DNA of 15,893 nucleotides from Spirochaetales bacterium (lineage in GTDB: Bacteria > Spirochaetota > Spirochaetia > DSM-27196 > SLST01), in the NCBI GenBank assembly GCA_007130265.1, contig SLST01000055.1, positions 1-15,893 on the forward strand, in the 5' to 3' direction. Of the stretch, positions 1 to 6,415 are shown one piece after another. Under the pieces are notes generated by a model. It was not told where the DNA came from. It saw only the letters and a list, made by a program, of their open reading frames with translations, and searched no databases. Numbering within the stretch: position 1 is the first letter of the stretch; the number at the start of each line of letters is the position of its first letter. The position numbers and the translations under genes are program-made.

Positions 1-135
1 CGGCGACCTTCCTCTCAATAGCAGATCAGCAACCGGTCCATCAGGGCCGTCCTGCATTGCAGGTGCAGAAGGTCGTGTCGCAAAGGCGACCAGACTTCGT
101 GAGCCTCAAGGGGGGTGAAACTATGACGATACTCA
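1..135 (+). other. Leader region upstream of ppk2, with possible tail of an upstream reading frame
   Basis: One + frame is open from base 3 to a TGA at 150-152, so it could be the C-terminal tail of a gene starting before the window, but the peptide is not recognised. A strong purine-rich Shine-Dalgarno-like run (109-119) lies only a few bases before an ATG at 123. That ATG opens just a 9-codon peptide (MTILNGNGP) overlapping the kinase start, so it could be a coupling leader. A near-perfect 13-base palindrome, CCTGCATTGCAGG, lies at 51-63 and could be an operator. No clear -35/-10 pair was seen. Confidence 0.25.
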
Positions 136-1011
136 ATGGCAATGGACCTTGATACCAGGCGTTTCCGCGCAGACGCCGCCGATGACGTTCAGATCTCTGA
201 CTTCCCAACGACGATCGACGAGCTGTACGAGTCCAAGAAGGACTACAAGAAGCTGCTGGCCAGGAACGTGAAGACGCTGGGGAGATTTCAGAGGAAGCTG
301 TATGCACACGACCGGTACGCGGTGTTGCTGGTGTTTCAAGGAATGGACGCGTCGGGCAAGGACGGAGCTGTGCGACATGTATTCTCGGGGGTGAATCCGC
401 AAGGGGTTCAGGTCTTCAGTTTCAAGCAGCCCTCCAGCGAGGAGTTGGATCATGACTATCTCTGGCGCATTCATAGACGCATGCCAGAACGCGGCAAGCT
501 CGGCATCTTCAACCGATCGCATTACGAGGAGGTGTTGATCGCCAGGCAGGAACCCGGGGTAATCGAAGGTCAGAGACTGCCGGCTGAGTTGCGAAACCGC
601 CCGCTCTTCTGGGAGGAACGGTACCAGGATATTGTCCTGTTCGAGGACTACCTGCATCGCAATGGCACTGTTATCCTCAAGTTCTACTTGCACCTTTCGT
701 ACGAGGAGCAGCGAAAGCGCTTGCTGAGCAGGATCGATAATCCGAACAAGAACTGGAAGTTTGCAGACTCCGATCTGGAAGTGCGGGGTGAGTGGGATGA
801 CTACGAGTCACTCTATGAGGAATGCCTTCGCAGAACGTCGAAAGCCAGTGCGCCATGGTACGTGGTTCCTGCCGACGATAAACGCAATGCGCGGCTGATC
901 ATCTCGCAGATTCTGGTGAATGAACTAACACGGCTGCCGGTGTCATTTCCGGAGGTAAGTGATGAGCGGCGTGTGAAGCTGCAACAGATGCGCAGACAGC
1001 TTGATGCTTGA
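136..1011 (+). CDS. ppk2: Polyphosphate kinase 2 family protein (PPK2)
   Basis: A 291-residue cytoplasmic kinase of the PPK2 family, which moves phosphate between inorganic polyphosphate and nucleotides, mostly making NDP or NTP from polyphosphate. The P-loop is GMDASGKDG (residues 69-77), followed by the Walker B-like FNRSHYEEV (125-133). The basic lid segment around residues 193-210 (KRLLSRIDNPNKNWKF) and the conserved W-x-D-Y (220-223) follow. The length is normal for a one-domain PPK2. The basic N-terminus and lid suggest the short AMP/ADP-using classes, but I cannot assign the class firmly. The start is ambiguous: ATG 136 and ATG 142 are in frame, yet the best ribosome-binding sequence is better spaced for the out-of-frame ATG at 123. 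The gene stands alone, with the ribosome-hibernation genes downstream in the same direction. Confidence 0.95.
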   Translation: MAMDLDTRRFRADAADDVQISDFPTTIDELYESKKDYKKLLARNVKTLGRFQRKLYAHDRYAVLLVFQGMDASGKDGAVRHVFSGVNPQGVQVFSFKQPSSEELDHDYLWRIHRRMPERGKLGIFNRSHYEEVLIARQEPGVIEGQRLPAELRNRPLFWEERYQDIVLFEDYLHRNGTVILKFYLHLSYEEQRKRLLSRIDNPNKNWKFADSDLEVRGEWDDYESLYEECLRRTSKASAPWYVVPADDKRNARLIISQILVNELTRLPVSFPEVSDERRVKLQQMRRQLDA

Positions 1012-1472
1012 AAACTATCGGGGAATCTGAAAGACGGGAACTACGCCCTGTCCGACACGGAAGAAGCGAATTCGGGCGTGCGCCGTCCGAAGTGGACGAG
1101 TCGTCTCTCAACTGAACCGCGCCCCGCCTGCGGTCGTCGCGATCGGCAGTGGCCTGATCGACCTGCGTCGCGGTGGTGACTTCCAGGTTCTCCCTTTGCC
1201 CTCGGTCAGCCGAAGATCCGTGTCCTGCGCGTGCCGACGGCGCCGAAGGTCTACCGCCGGGCGGCACACATGCATCCCGCATACCCCAAGCGCTTCTCTG
1301 ATCATCTCGGACCCTTTTCACTGCGGGACACGCCGGGACCGCGTCATCATTGCCGCCGCCAACACCGCGCACTGTGAGACGCATTGGACGGAGGACCCGT
1401 CAGACGGCAGGTTGTACGGCTCGGTGCGCTGGCGCACAGATGCTGGTTCGGTTTGTCCGTATGTTCTCATAG
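1012..1472. other. No recognised gene (461 bases)
   Basis: One + frame is open from about 1082 to 1507, but its product is Arg/Ser/Thr-rich, matches no family I know and has no ribosome-binding site. The minus-strand frames look like codon-bias shadows. No hairpin with a T-run was found after the kinase stop. This may be degraded sequence plus the promoter of the downstream cluster. Confidence 0.5.
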
Positions 1473-1658
1473 ATGGGCCACGAAAACGTTCCACGATACA
1501 CGCATGAGTTGGCCAGCTCGCCTCAAACGGGAGCACCGCTCGAAGGTGCCTTGGCTGAAACCCAGCAGCACCCCGAGAAGGTCCACCAGCTTCGGACGAT
1601 CCTGGACGCGAAACCCTCGCAGCGCGACCGACCACCCATCAACGAGGAGACAACGTGA
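1473..1658 (+). CDS. Small hypothetical protein, overlapping the start of the baeRF gene
   Basis: A 61-codon frame opens with ATG directly after an in-frame TAG (1470-1472) and ends in a GTGA overlap: its TGA (1656-1658) shares bases with the GTG start (1655) of the next gene. That arrangement is typical of translational coupling. The peptide is hydrophilic, rich in Glu, Gln, Pro and Thr, and has no membrane segment or recognised domain. There is no convincing ribosome-binding site before the ATG. It could instead be a non-coding leader whose frame happens to end there, so the call rests only on the overlap. Confidence 0.35.
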   Translation: MGHENVPRYTHELASSPQTGAPLEGALAETQQHPEKVHQLRTILDAKPSQRDRPPINEETT

Positions 1659-2809
1659 ACACTCTCGAGAAAGACTACAAAGCGGGAGACCTGGATGGTT
1701 GTCATCCTCCATGCCTTTCGCTCTACCAGACCACGCATCGGCGCCATCCGGACAACAGGCAGGATCCGATCCGGTTCGGGAACCTTGTGAAGAAGCTCGA
1801 AGAGTCGCTCCTGCAGCGCGTGTCGAAGGAGGAGGTCCGACCGCTGCTCGTACCGTTCCTGGCACTGGCTGACGACCGGGAGTTCTGGAACCACACCCGT
1901 GACGGGCTGGCGGTGCTTGGCGCGAAGGATGTGTTCCGAGTCTACAACCTGCAGCGGCCGGTCGCCGAGCTGGCTGTAGTGGCGGAAACCTTTCACACCA
2001 AACCCCTGATCCGAATCCTTCAGTCAGCCGACCGGTTTTACGTACTCGGCCTGAACCGACACAAAATCAGGCTCTTCGAGGGCAACCGTGAGGCTCTGGA
2101 CGAGATCGAACCGGCGCACGGTGTCCCGCGGACGATCACCGAGGCGCTTGGAGACGAGTTGACCGAGCCACATCAGACGGTCGCCTCGTATGGGGGCGTA
2201 GGCGGCGGACGCCCGGCCATGCACCATGGCCACGGCGGGAAGGAGCCGGAGGTGGACATCGACGCGGAGCGCTTCTTCCGCGCGGTAGACCGTGCGGTAC
2301 TGGAGCACTACTCTCACCCATCGGGCCTGCCGCTGATTCTGGCGGCCCTACCGGAGCATCACCACATGTTTCACACAGTCAGCCGCAATCCGCTTCTGAT
2401 GCCGGAAAGCATCAATATCCACCCGGATGCCCTGCCGTCCATCGACGAACTCCGAGAGCGCGCCTGGCAGCTCATGGAGCCTCGCTATCTGGCGCGCCTG
2501 GCCGCGCTGAGCGAGGGGTTCGGCAACGCACAGTCGAAGGGACTCGGTTCCGACGAACCGGGACAGGTCGCGAAGGCGGTTGTGGGCGGGCGGGTCGCCA
2601 CGCTGCTGATCGACGCCGGTCGCGAGGTTCCCGGTCGGATCGACGCCGAGACTGGCGACATCAGGCACGACGACCTGGCACACCCGGAGGTTGGTGACGT
2701 GCTCGACGAGCTTGGGGAGTTGGCACTGAAGATGGGCGTAGAGGTGATCGTTGTCCCCACCGACCGGATGCCGACGGAGACGGGAATCGCCGCGACCTAC
2801 CGGTACTGA
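1655..2809 (+). CDS. Bacterial archaeo-eukaryotic release factor-like protein (baeRF family 3 type)
   Basis: A 384-residue soluble protein whose layout matches the bacterial relatives of archaeal/eukaryotic peptide release factor 1. N-terminal segments PCLSLYQTTHRR (19-30) and DPIRFGNLVKKLEESL (37-52) are followed by the characteristic core FYVLGLNRHKIRLFEG (128-143). A Gly/His-rich loop (181-195) lies roughly where release factors carry their GGQ loop, but there is no GGQ. An HPEVGDVLDELGELALKMG stretch (343-361) and a terminal VVPTDRMP (366-373) resemble the Pelota/eL30-like third domain. The start is GTG 1655, with GAGGAG at 1644-1649. It lies 14 bases upstream of an HPF-family gene. Published work on these families proposes ribosome rescue or stalled-ribosome quality control. 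That role is inferred, not shown. Confidence 0.82.
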   Translation: MNTLEKDYKAGDLDGCHPPCLSLYQTTHRRHPDNRQDPIRFGNLVKKLEESLLQRVSKEEVRPLLVPFLALADDREFWNHTRDGLAVLGAKDVFRVYNLQRPVAELAVVAETFHTKPLIRILQSADRFYVLGLNRHKIRLFEGNREALDEIEPAHGVPRTITEALGDELTEPHQTVASYGGVGGGRPAMHHGHGGKEPEVDIDAERFFRAVDRAVLEHYSHPSGLPLILAALPEHHHMFHTVSRNPLLMPESINIHPDALPSIDELRERAWQLMEPRYLARLAALSEGFGNAQSKGLGSDEPGQVAKAVVGGRVATLLIDAGREVPGRIDAETGDIRHDDLAHPEVGDVLDELGELALKMGVEVIVVPTDRMPTETGIAATYRY

Positions 2810-2823
2810 GAAGGAGGAACCTC

Positions 2824-3165
2824 ATGATCATCCAGATCAACACGGATAGCAACATCGAGGCCCATGGCGAACTGACGCAGATGATCAATACCGACGTAGC
2901 GGACAGCCTCGAACGCTTCGGCGATCAGATCACGCGGGTGGAAGTTCACCTGAGCGACGAAAACAGCGAGAAGAAGTTAGGCGCCGAGGACAAGCGTTGC
3001 CTCATCGAGGCTCGTATCGCCGGGCTCCAGCCTCTCGCGGTGAGCGACGAGGCGGCAACGTTCGAGCAGGCTGTCAACGGTGCCGTCGAGAAGCTGATGC
3101 ACTCGATCGAGAGCACCATAGGGAAACGGGACGACCAGAAGTGGGAGACGCCTCCGGCCGAGTGA
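2824..3165 (+). CDS. HPF/RaiA-family ribosome-associated protein (short form)
   Basis: A 113-residue protein of the sigma-54 modulation / S30EA (HPF/RaiA) family. These proteins bind the 30S decoding centre and keep idle ribosomes inactive in stationary phase. The beta-alpha-beta pattern is visible: MIIQINTDSNI (1-11), a helix to about residue 33, then the strand ITRVEVHLSDEN (36-47). The strand CLIEARIAGLQPLAVSDEA (60-78) and a final helix (81-101) follow. It lacks the C-terminal dimerisation domain of long HPF, so it is the short type. An excellent AAGGAGGAA (2811-2819) precedes ATG 2824, and the gap to the baeRF stop is only 14 bases, so both are probably one transcript. Pairing with a release-factor-like protein fits joint control of stalled or hibernating ribosomes. 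Confidence 0.85.
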   Translation: MIIQINTDSNIEAHGELTQMINTDVADSLERFGDQITRVEVHLSDENSEKKLGAEDKRCLIEARIAGLQPLAVSDEAATFEQAVNGAVEKLMHSIESTIGKRDDQKWETPPAE

Positions 3166-3464
3166 ACCGGGCCGGGCCTCCGGCGACTGCTCTTGCGACC
3201 GGCGGTCTCCAAGCCATATTCGCACGAGGTAATAGAGAGCGAGGCCAACTCCGACGCGATGAGCCATCCTGTTCCCCGCCAGCGAGAGTTCCCGTGAATC
3301 AGGGAACCTGCCTAGACGACAGGAGGCGTGATCTCCGCGTCGGATCCCGCGAGAGTGCAAACGCGGGCCGCGCGCAGCGAGTCGTGAACCTTGGCGCGGA
3401 AGTGGGGGACGCACGATCTCGAGATAGATCCGTACAGCGGCGCCTGAATCGCATGGTCTGGGGC
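3166..3464. other. No intact gene; decayed sequence downstream of the hpf-like gene
   Basis: No hairpin with a T-tract was found after the hpf-like stop. On the minus strand a short hydrophobic stretch (MAHRVGVGLALYYLVRIW, about 3209-3265) could be a relic of a membrane protein. It has no start signal or recognised family. The segment also holds one copy of the 70-bp repeat described separately. Confidence 0.5.
3330..3399 (+). repeat. 70-bp dispersed direct repeat, copy A
   Basis: This stretch, starting GATCTCCGCGTCGGA, matches 6101-6170 in the same orientation at about 62 of 70 positions by direct alignment. Weaker similarity runs about 10 bases further. Both copies lie next to IS91-type transposase debris. 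Copy A sits on the 3' side of the C-terminal transposase fragment, while copy B lies inside the N-terminal fragment. It may be a piece of a second transposon copy or a repeat family of its own. Confidence 0.75.
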
Positions 3465-3810
3465 GGTTTCGGTGGCGATCCGCATAGACCTCTGGCGGCC
3501 TGCCCAGCAGGTAGACCTCCAGAGTCGGTCGGTTCAGGAGCGCCGGATGGATTCCCGGAGACGCGCGCCCCATCTTGACCAAGTGCGCCGGGATGTCGCG
3601 TATCCCGACCGGATCCTGGATGACCGCAGATAACTGCAGTTCTGCAACGTAGAACTGCCGCAGTTTCGCCACTGCGAAACTGCTCTTCGTCTCGCTACCG
3701 CAATTGGGGCACACCAACGGATCGATCTCATACACCTTCACCAGAAGTCGGGCCCACGCTCGTTCGCAGGTGTCCACGGTGCACATGTAGAACTTCCTTT
3801 CGGGATGCAG
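3465..3810 (-). pseudogene. IS91-type (Y2) transposase, C-terminal remnant
   Basis: The minus strand encodes FYMCTVDTCERAWARLLVKV, then YEIDPLVCPNCGSE and AVIQDPVGIRDIPAHLVKMG. This is the conserved end of IS91-type rolling-circle transposases, in which WARLIxKVYExDPLxCPxC forms a zinc-binding tail. The catalytic HUH and tyrosine regions are absent. An extra block of roughly 17 codons, made of two hairpins, sits between CGSE and AVIQDP without breaking the frame. Upstream of about 3810 the frame runs into unrelated sequence, and downstream it continues as non-homologous Arg/Pro-rich codons. It is therefore a dead fragment. The N-terminal fragment at 6.06-6.42 kb has the same orientation, but the repeat pattern suggests it is from a different copy. 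Confidence 0.75.
3636..3683 (+). repeat. Two adjacent perfect hairpins inserted in transposase remnant
   Basis: Hairpin 1 has arms GCAGTTCT (3636-3643) and AGAACTGC (3651-3658) with a 7-base loop. Hairpin 2 has arms GCAGTTTCGC (3660-3669) and GCGAAACTGC (3674-3683) with a 4-base loop. They are one base apart, share the GCAGTT arm start, and fall where the transposase family has only a few residues. The arrangement resembles a small REP-like or RPE-like palindromic insertion. That the block is an insertion is inferred from my knowledge of the protein family. Confidence 0.7.
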
Positions 3811-3814
3811 GCTC

Positions 3815-4181
3815 GATGGATCGGTCCGTCGTCGACGAGAAGCGCGATGTAGAACGGGGCGCCTCCCGCTACCTCGCACCACAGTGAGACGATGATGGCG
3901 GCTACGCAGATCAGGAAGGTCAGGGCTGTGAAGCTCTTCACGCTCGCTTCGAATGGACGACTCGACACGACGTTCACGGTACGGGAAGCCAGGTCGGCGA
4001 GTATCGACATCATGGTCGGGGGATCGTTCGTGAAGAGGGCAAGGAATCGCGGAAGTCCTCTCCCAGTTTCCCGGGCCATCGCAACCGCGATCGCGTCGGT
4101 GACGAACGTGATCGGCGTGACGATCACCGTCGCCAGCGCCAACAATGTTCAGGAGACGATGAGATGCCTGAGGATGAACCT
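3815..4181 (-). pseudogene. Broken small membrane protein (unidentified)
   Basis: On the minus strand two hydrophobic segments flank a polar middle of about 60 residues. The first contains LLALATVIVTPITFVTDAIA and the second FTALTFLICVAAIIVSLW. The first is preceded in frame by RFILRHLIVS and then a TGA (4149-4151). No ATG with a ribosome-binding site is present, and at the other end the frame fuses into the transposase remnant. I do not recognise the family. It reads like a two-helix inner-membrane protein broken by a nonsense codon and truncated by the transposon debris. The overlapping + frame is less protein-like. Confidence 0.35.
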
Positions 4182-4311
4182 GGGAATCGGACGCGTGCAA
4201 TCCCTCTTTCGGCCGCACCCTACATCGTGAATCGGACCTATTGCACGATAGTAGCATGCTTGGTCGAACGGGCCATTGCTCTGGTGCGAGGGCTGTTGTA
4301 GTCTCGTTTGC

Positions 4312-5163
4312 ATGAAGATGACGCGGTCCGATGTCGTTCGTGCGTTCGTGATGCTGTCTGCCCTCGTCACGCTTGGACAGCCTGTCCGGTCACAGGACCT
4401 CGTGAGCGACATGATCATGTGGTCATACGCTGACCTCTACAATGACACGGCGCTGCGAATCATCTATCAGGGACGAGTCGACCTGCTGCAGTACACGCTC
4501 TCCCCGATCAACCTCGGCGCGCTTGACGCGCGTCAGCTCAGGCTCCTGAGAAACGCAATCTTCGCCCAGCACGGCTACGCCTTCGCTTCGGAGGACCTCC
4601 GTCACCACTTCGGACAGTTCGAGTGGTACAGCCCCCGTTATGCGAACGTAGATTCGAGGCTGGACGACGTCGATCGCTACAACATACAGATGGTGCAGAG
4701 ATTCGAGACCCGCGATCCCAGACGGGCGCCGGTCGTCACAGTCGACGAGATCACTGGCCATTGGGAGGAGCTGCCCATCGTGGCCGGAGGGCATGCCAAT
4801 CACTTCGTCTTCACGGCCGACGGCGCGTTCCGGTTCACGACGAATGAGATGAACCCAATCCAGCGCCTGATCAGCTTTTCGGGGACCTTCACTATCAGCG
4901 GCAATATCCTCCACCTCGAGATCCACCAGGAGGTGTTCCAGGCGGAAGCCGAGCTCGCATGGCATACGAGTGCGGACGGTACCGAGTACTACCTCACAGG
5001 TGGGGAGCGAGTCACGATCAACCTGACGATCCCGCGGCACCTCTATCTGGCCATAACCCCGAAGACGATTGTACAGGCCGAAGCGATCGGCCGTTACGTC
5101 GAGAGAGCGTCAATCTCGATCGGATCGTGGCCTCTCTATCAGCTTTTCGCGGACTCAGACTAG
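4312..5163 (+). CDS. Secreted YARHG-domain protein
   Basis: From ATG 4312 the product has 283 residues: a basic start (MKMTRSDVVR), a hydrophobic stretch (11-22) and a likely signal-peptidase site near VRSQ (25-28). There is no lipobox cysteine. Residues about 70-110 match the YARHG extracellular domain (LRLLRNAIFAQHGYAF, then HFGQFEWYSP), here with AQHG for the usual ARHG. Residues 145-260 form a beta-rich region (GHWEE, FVFTADGAFRF, SGTFTISGNILHL) resembling a lipocalin-like or META-like barrel. The domain's biochemical role is unknown; such proteins are usually periplasmic or surface-located. An earlier in-frame start at 4276 would add 12 residues and spoil the signal peptide. No good ribosome-binding site precedes ATG 4312. 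The gene is flanked by transposon debris and converges on the flavodoxin gene. Confidence 0.8.
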   Translation: MKMTRSDVVRAFVMLSALVTLGQPVRSQDLVSDMIMWSYADLYNDTALRIIYQGRVDLLQYTLSPINLGALDARQLRLLRNAIFAQHGYAFASEDLRHHFGQFEWYSPRYANVDSRLDDVDRYNIQMVQRFETRDPRRAPVVTVDEITGHWEELPIVAGGHANHFVFTADGAFRFTTNEMNPIQRLISFSGTFTISGNILHLEIHQEVFQAEAELAWHTSADGTEYYLTGGERVTINLTIPRHLYLAITPKTIVQAEAIGRYVERASISIGSWPLYQLFADSD

Positions 5164-5669
5164 GTTTGCTCGAGCGACTGGAAGCGGGCCAGGATCGGCT
5201 CGATTCCCGTCCGGTCCACGTTGTCGATATCGAGGAGCATCTTCGCCTTCGCGTCGGGGTCCTTCTCTACCTTCTTTCCGATCCACATGAGAAGGCGGTG
5301 GATCGGCATGAGTTCGCCGAAGTGCAACCTTCCCCCCAGCGGGTAGTATTCGATCTGCGATCGAATGTGCTCGGGCAGACTCGTGACGAAGGCCTCCTTC
5401 AGTCCCGGGACCGACGGCGGTGCGCCGGAAGTGGTGAGAAGGATCACGGGACTGTCCGCGAGCAGCGGCCAGTGTTTCCGAATCCAGCCGGCCACCACCG
5501 GCCGGGCAGCGTGTATAGGGCAGCCGATGATGACGCACCCAGCCGAACGCAGTTGTTCCTGCGTCACCTCGCGGAGCGGGATCGCCGGGAAGCCGGTCTC
5601 CTCCGCTAGCCACGAAGCGTACTGCTCGGTCGCGCCGCAGGTGGACCTGTAGAGTATGATCCCGATCAT
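5160..5669 (-). CDS. Flavodoxin-domain protein
   Basis: A 169-residue cytoplasmic protein with the flavodoxin fold. The first strand and FMN phosphate-binding loop are IGIILYRSTCGATEQYA (2-18), close to the Y-x-S-x-x-G-x-T motif. The second and third strands contain CVIIGCPIHAARP (45-57) and SPVILLTTSGAPPS (73-86). The length and the HWPLLAD and LMPIHRLLMW segments recall flavodoxin-domain proteins related to HemG, the menaquinone-dependent protoporphyrinogen oxidase. They are not specific enough to name the substrate. Its stop TAG and the stop of the convergent YARHG gene share the four bases CTAG (5160-5163). A TACAAT box lies 46 bases upstream of its ATG. Confidence 0.85.
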   Translation of the reverse strand: MIGIILYRSTCGATEQYASWLAEETGFPAIPLREVTQEQLRSAGCVIIGCPIHAARPVVAGWIRKHWPLLADSPVILLTTSGAPPSVPGLKEAFVTSLPEHIRSQIEYYPLGGRLHFGELMPIHRLLMWIGKKVEKDPDAKAKMLLDIDNVDRTGIEPILARFQSLEQT

Positions 5670-5714
5670 CTTCGATACTGCTCTCCGCTGTCTCTCTGTC
5701 TTTCCCGACTCTCT

Positions 5715-5720
5715 ATTGTA
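5715..5720 (-). promoter_or_regulatory. Candidate -10 box for the flavodoxin gene
   Basis: The minus strand reads TACAAT, a near-consensus sigma-70 -10 hexamer, 46 bases before the ATG at 5669. At 17-base spacing the -35 position reads TATTCA, a weak match, so the promoter is only a candidate. Confidence 0.3.
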
Positions 5721-6059
5721 GGATAAACGCCAAAGAATGAATAAAAGACAGATCTTGCTCTGGGGTCGATGCGGCAGGATGGAGCGAGAAATCCGAACTA
5801 GGATCGCGACAACATCCGAGCATACTCAGCACCATCGTCCGGAGCTTGGGAGTCGAAGGGCCAAGATTGCTCACCCGGTTGCACGCCCTCCATTTGACCC
5901 CTTCGGATGCCGGCACTACACAGCGGCGACTCAAGGAAGAAGCCCACCGGCACGCTGACCCAGAGCGCGCGGCTGCGGCCCTGTCCTCGCCGGCCGCGCG
6001 CATCGGCACGTAGAGCTCGTAGGCGAGTCGGACCACTCGGGTTCAGGTAGCCGCGGTTG
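5721..6059. other. No recognised gene (339 bases)
   Basis: The segment between the flavodoxin promoter and the transposase remnant has open frames on both strands, but none has a start signal or recognisable family. The first 30 bases are A+T-rich compared with the surroundings, and the rest has the base composition of the nearby debris. It may be the decayed remainder of the transposase element. Confidence 0.5.
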
Positions 6060-6100
6060 CGTGCGCTCAGGTTGATCTGCACGATCGGCGCGAATACGGG

Positions 6101-6170
6101 GATCTCCGCGTCGGAACCTGCGGGAGAGCAAACGAGGGCCGCGTGCAGCGAGTCGTGAGCCTTCGCGCGG
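6101..6170 (+). repeat. 70-bp dispersed direct repeat, copy B
   Basis: Partner of the repeat at 3330-3399, about 62 of 70 positions identical, same orientation. This copy lies inside the N-terminal transposase remnant, just past the CPSCSQKR block. Confidence 0.75.
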
Positions 6171-6272
6171 TGCTCGTGGACGGAAGTTCCTCGGCGAACA
6201 GCCGCGTTCGCTTCTGGCTGCATGACGGGCACAGGTAGAAGCCCCTACAGGTGAACACTCGGAATGTAGTCT

Positions 6273-6295
6273 GCAGAACGCCGCGGGCGTTCTGC
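6273..6295 (+). repeat. Hairpin at the deletion point of the transposase N-terminal remnant
   Basis: Arms GCAGAACG (6273-6280) and CGTTCTGC (6288-6295) enclose a 7-base loop. It sits exactly where the GERFL-to-CRGF segment of the transposase is missing. The arms resemble those of hairpin 1 at 3636-3658 (GCAG/CTGC ends, 8-bp stem, 7-base loop). Confidence 0.55.
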
Positions 6296-6415
6296 CGGCA
6301 AGAACCGCTCGCCGATGTCCCGGATCCGCTCCAGGCGGAACCTGCCGTACTTGGCGGCGTGCTTCTCGTCGTAGACGTCGCAGAACTCCTTCAGATGCCG
6401 GTGGGAGGCCGTGTG

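Larger units (their letters stand above)
6060..6415 (-). pseudogene. IS91-type (Y2) transposase, N-terminal remnant
   Basis: Reading leftward, the minus strand encodes TASHRHLKEFCDVYDEKHAA followed by KYGRFRLERIRDIGERFL. After a frame change it encodes FTCRGFYLCPSCSQKRTRLF. This is the N-terminal part of IS91-type transposases, including the zinc-binding CxxC, and next a degenerate PSFALPQV that resembles the family's RQFVFTLPK. The segment normally joining GERFL to the CRGF block, with the first cysteine pair, is missing; a 23-base hairpin occupies the spot. Further frame changes follow and the catalytic core is absent. It is a dead fragment, and with the 3.5-3.8 kb fragment it brackets the YARHG and flavodoxin genes. 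Confidence 0.75.

Noticed and set aside
3636..3683. Hairpin pair as an intrinsic terminator or an integron attC site
   Set aside because: No T-run follows either hairpin, and the conserved RYYYAAC/GTTRRRY core sites of attC and an integrase gene are absent.
2977..4257. A 426-codon minus-strand frame as a single protein
   Set aside because: It overlaps the hpf-like gene and only its middle (about 3465-3810) matches a known family, the IS91-type tail. The rest is Arg/Ser-rich sequence without homology signals, so it is a chance read-through of debris.
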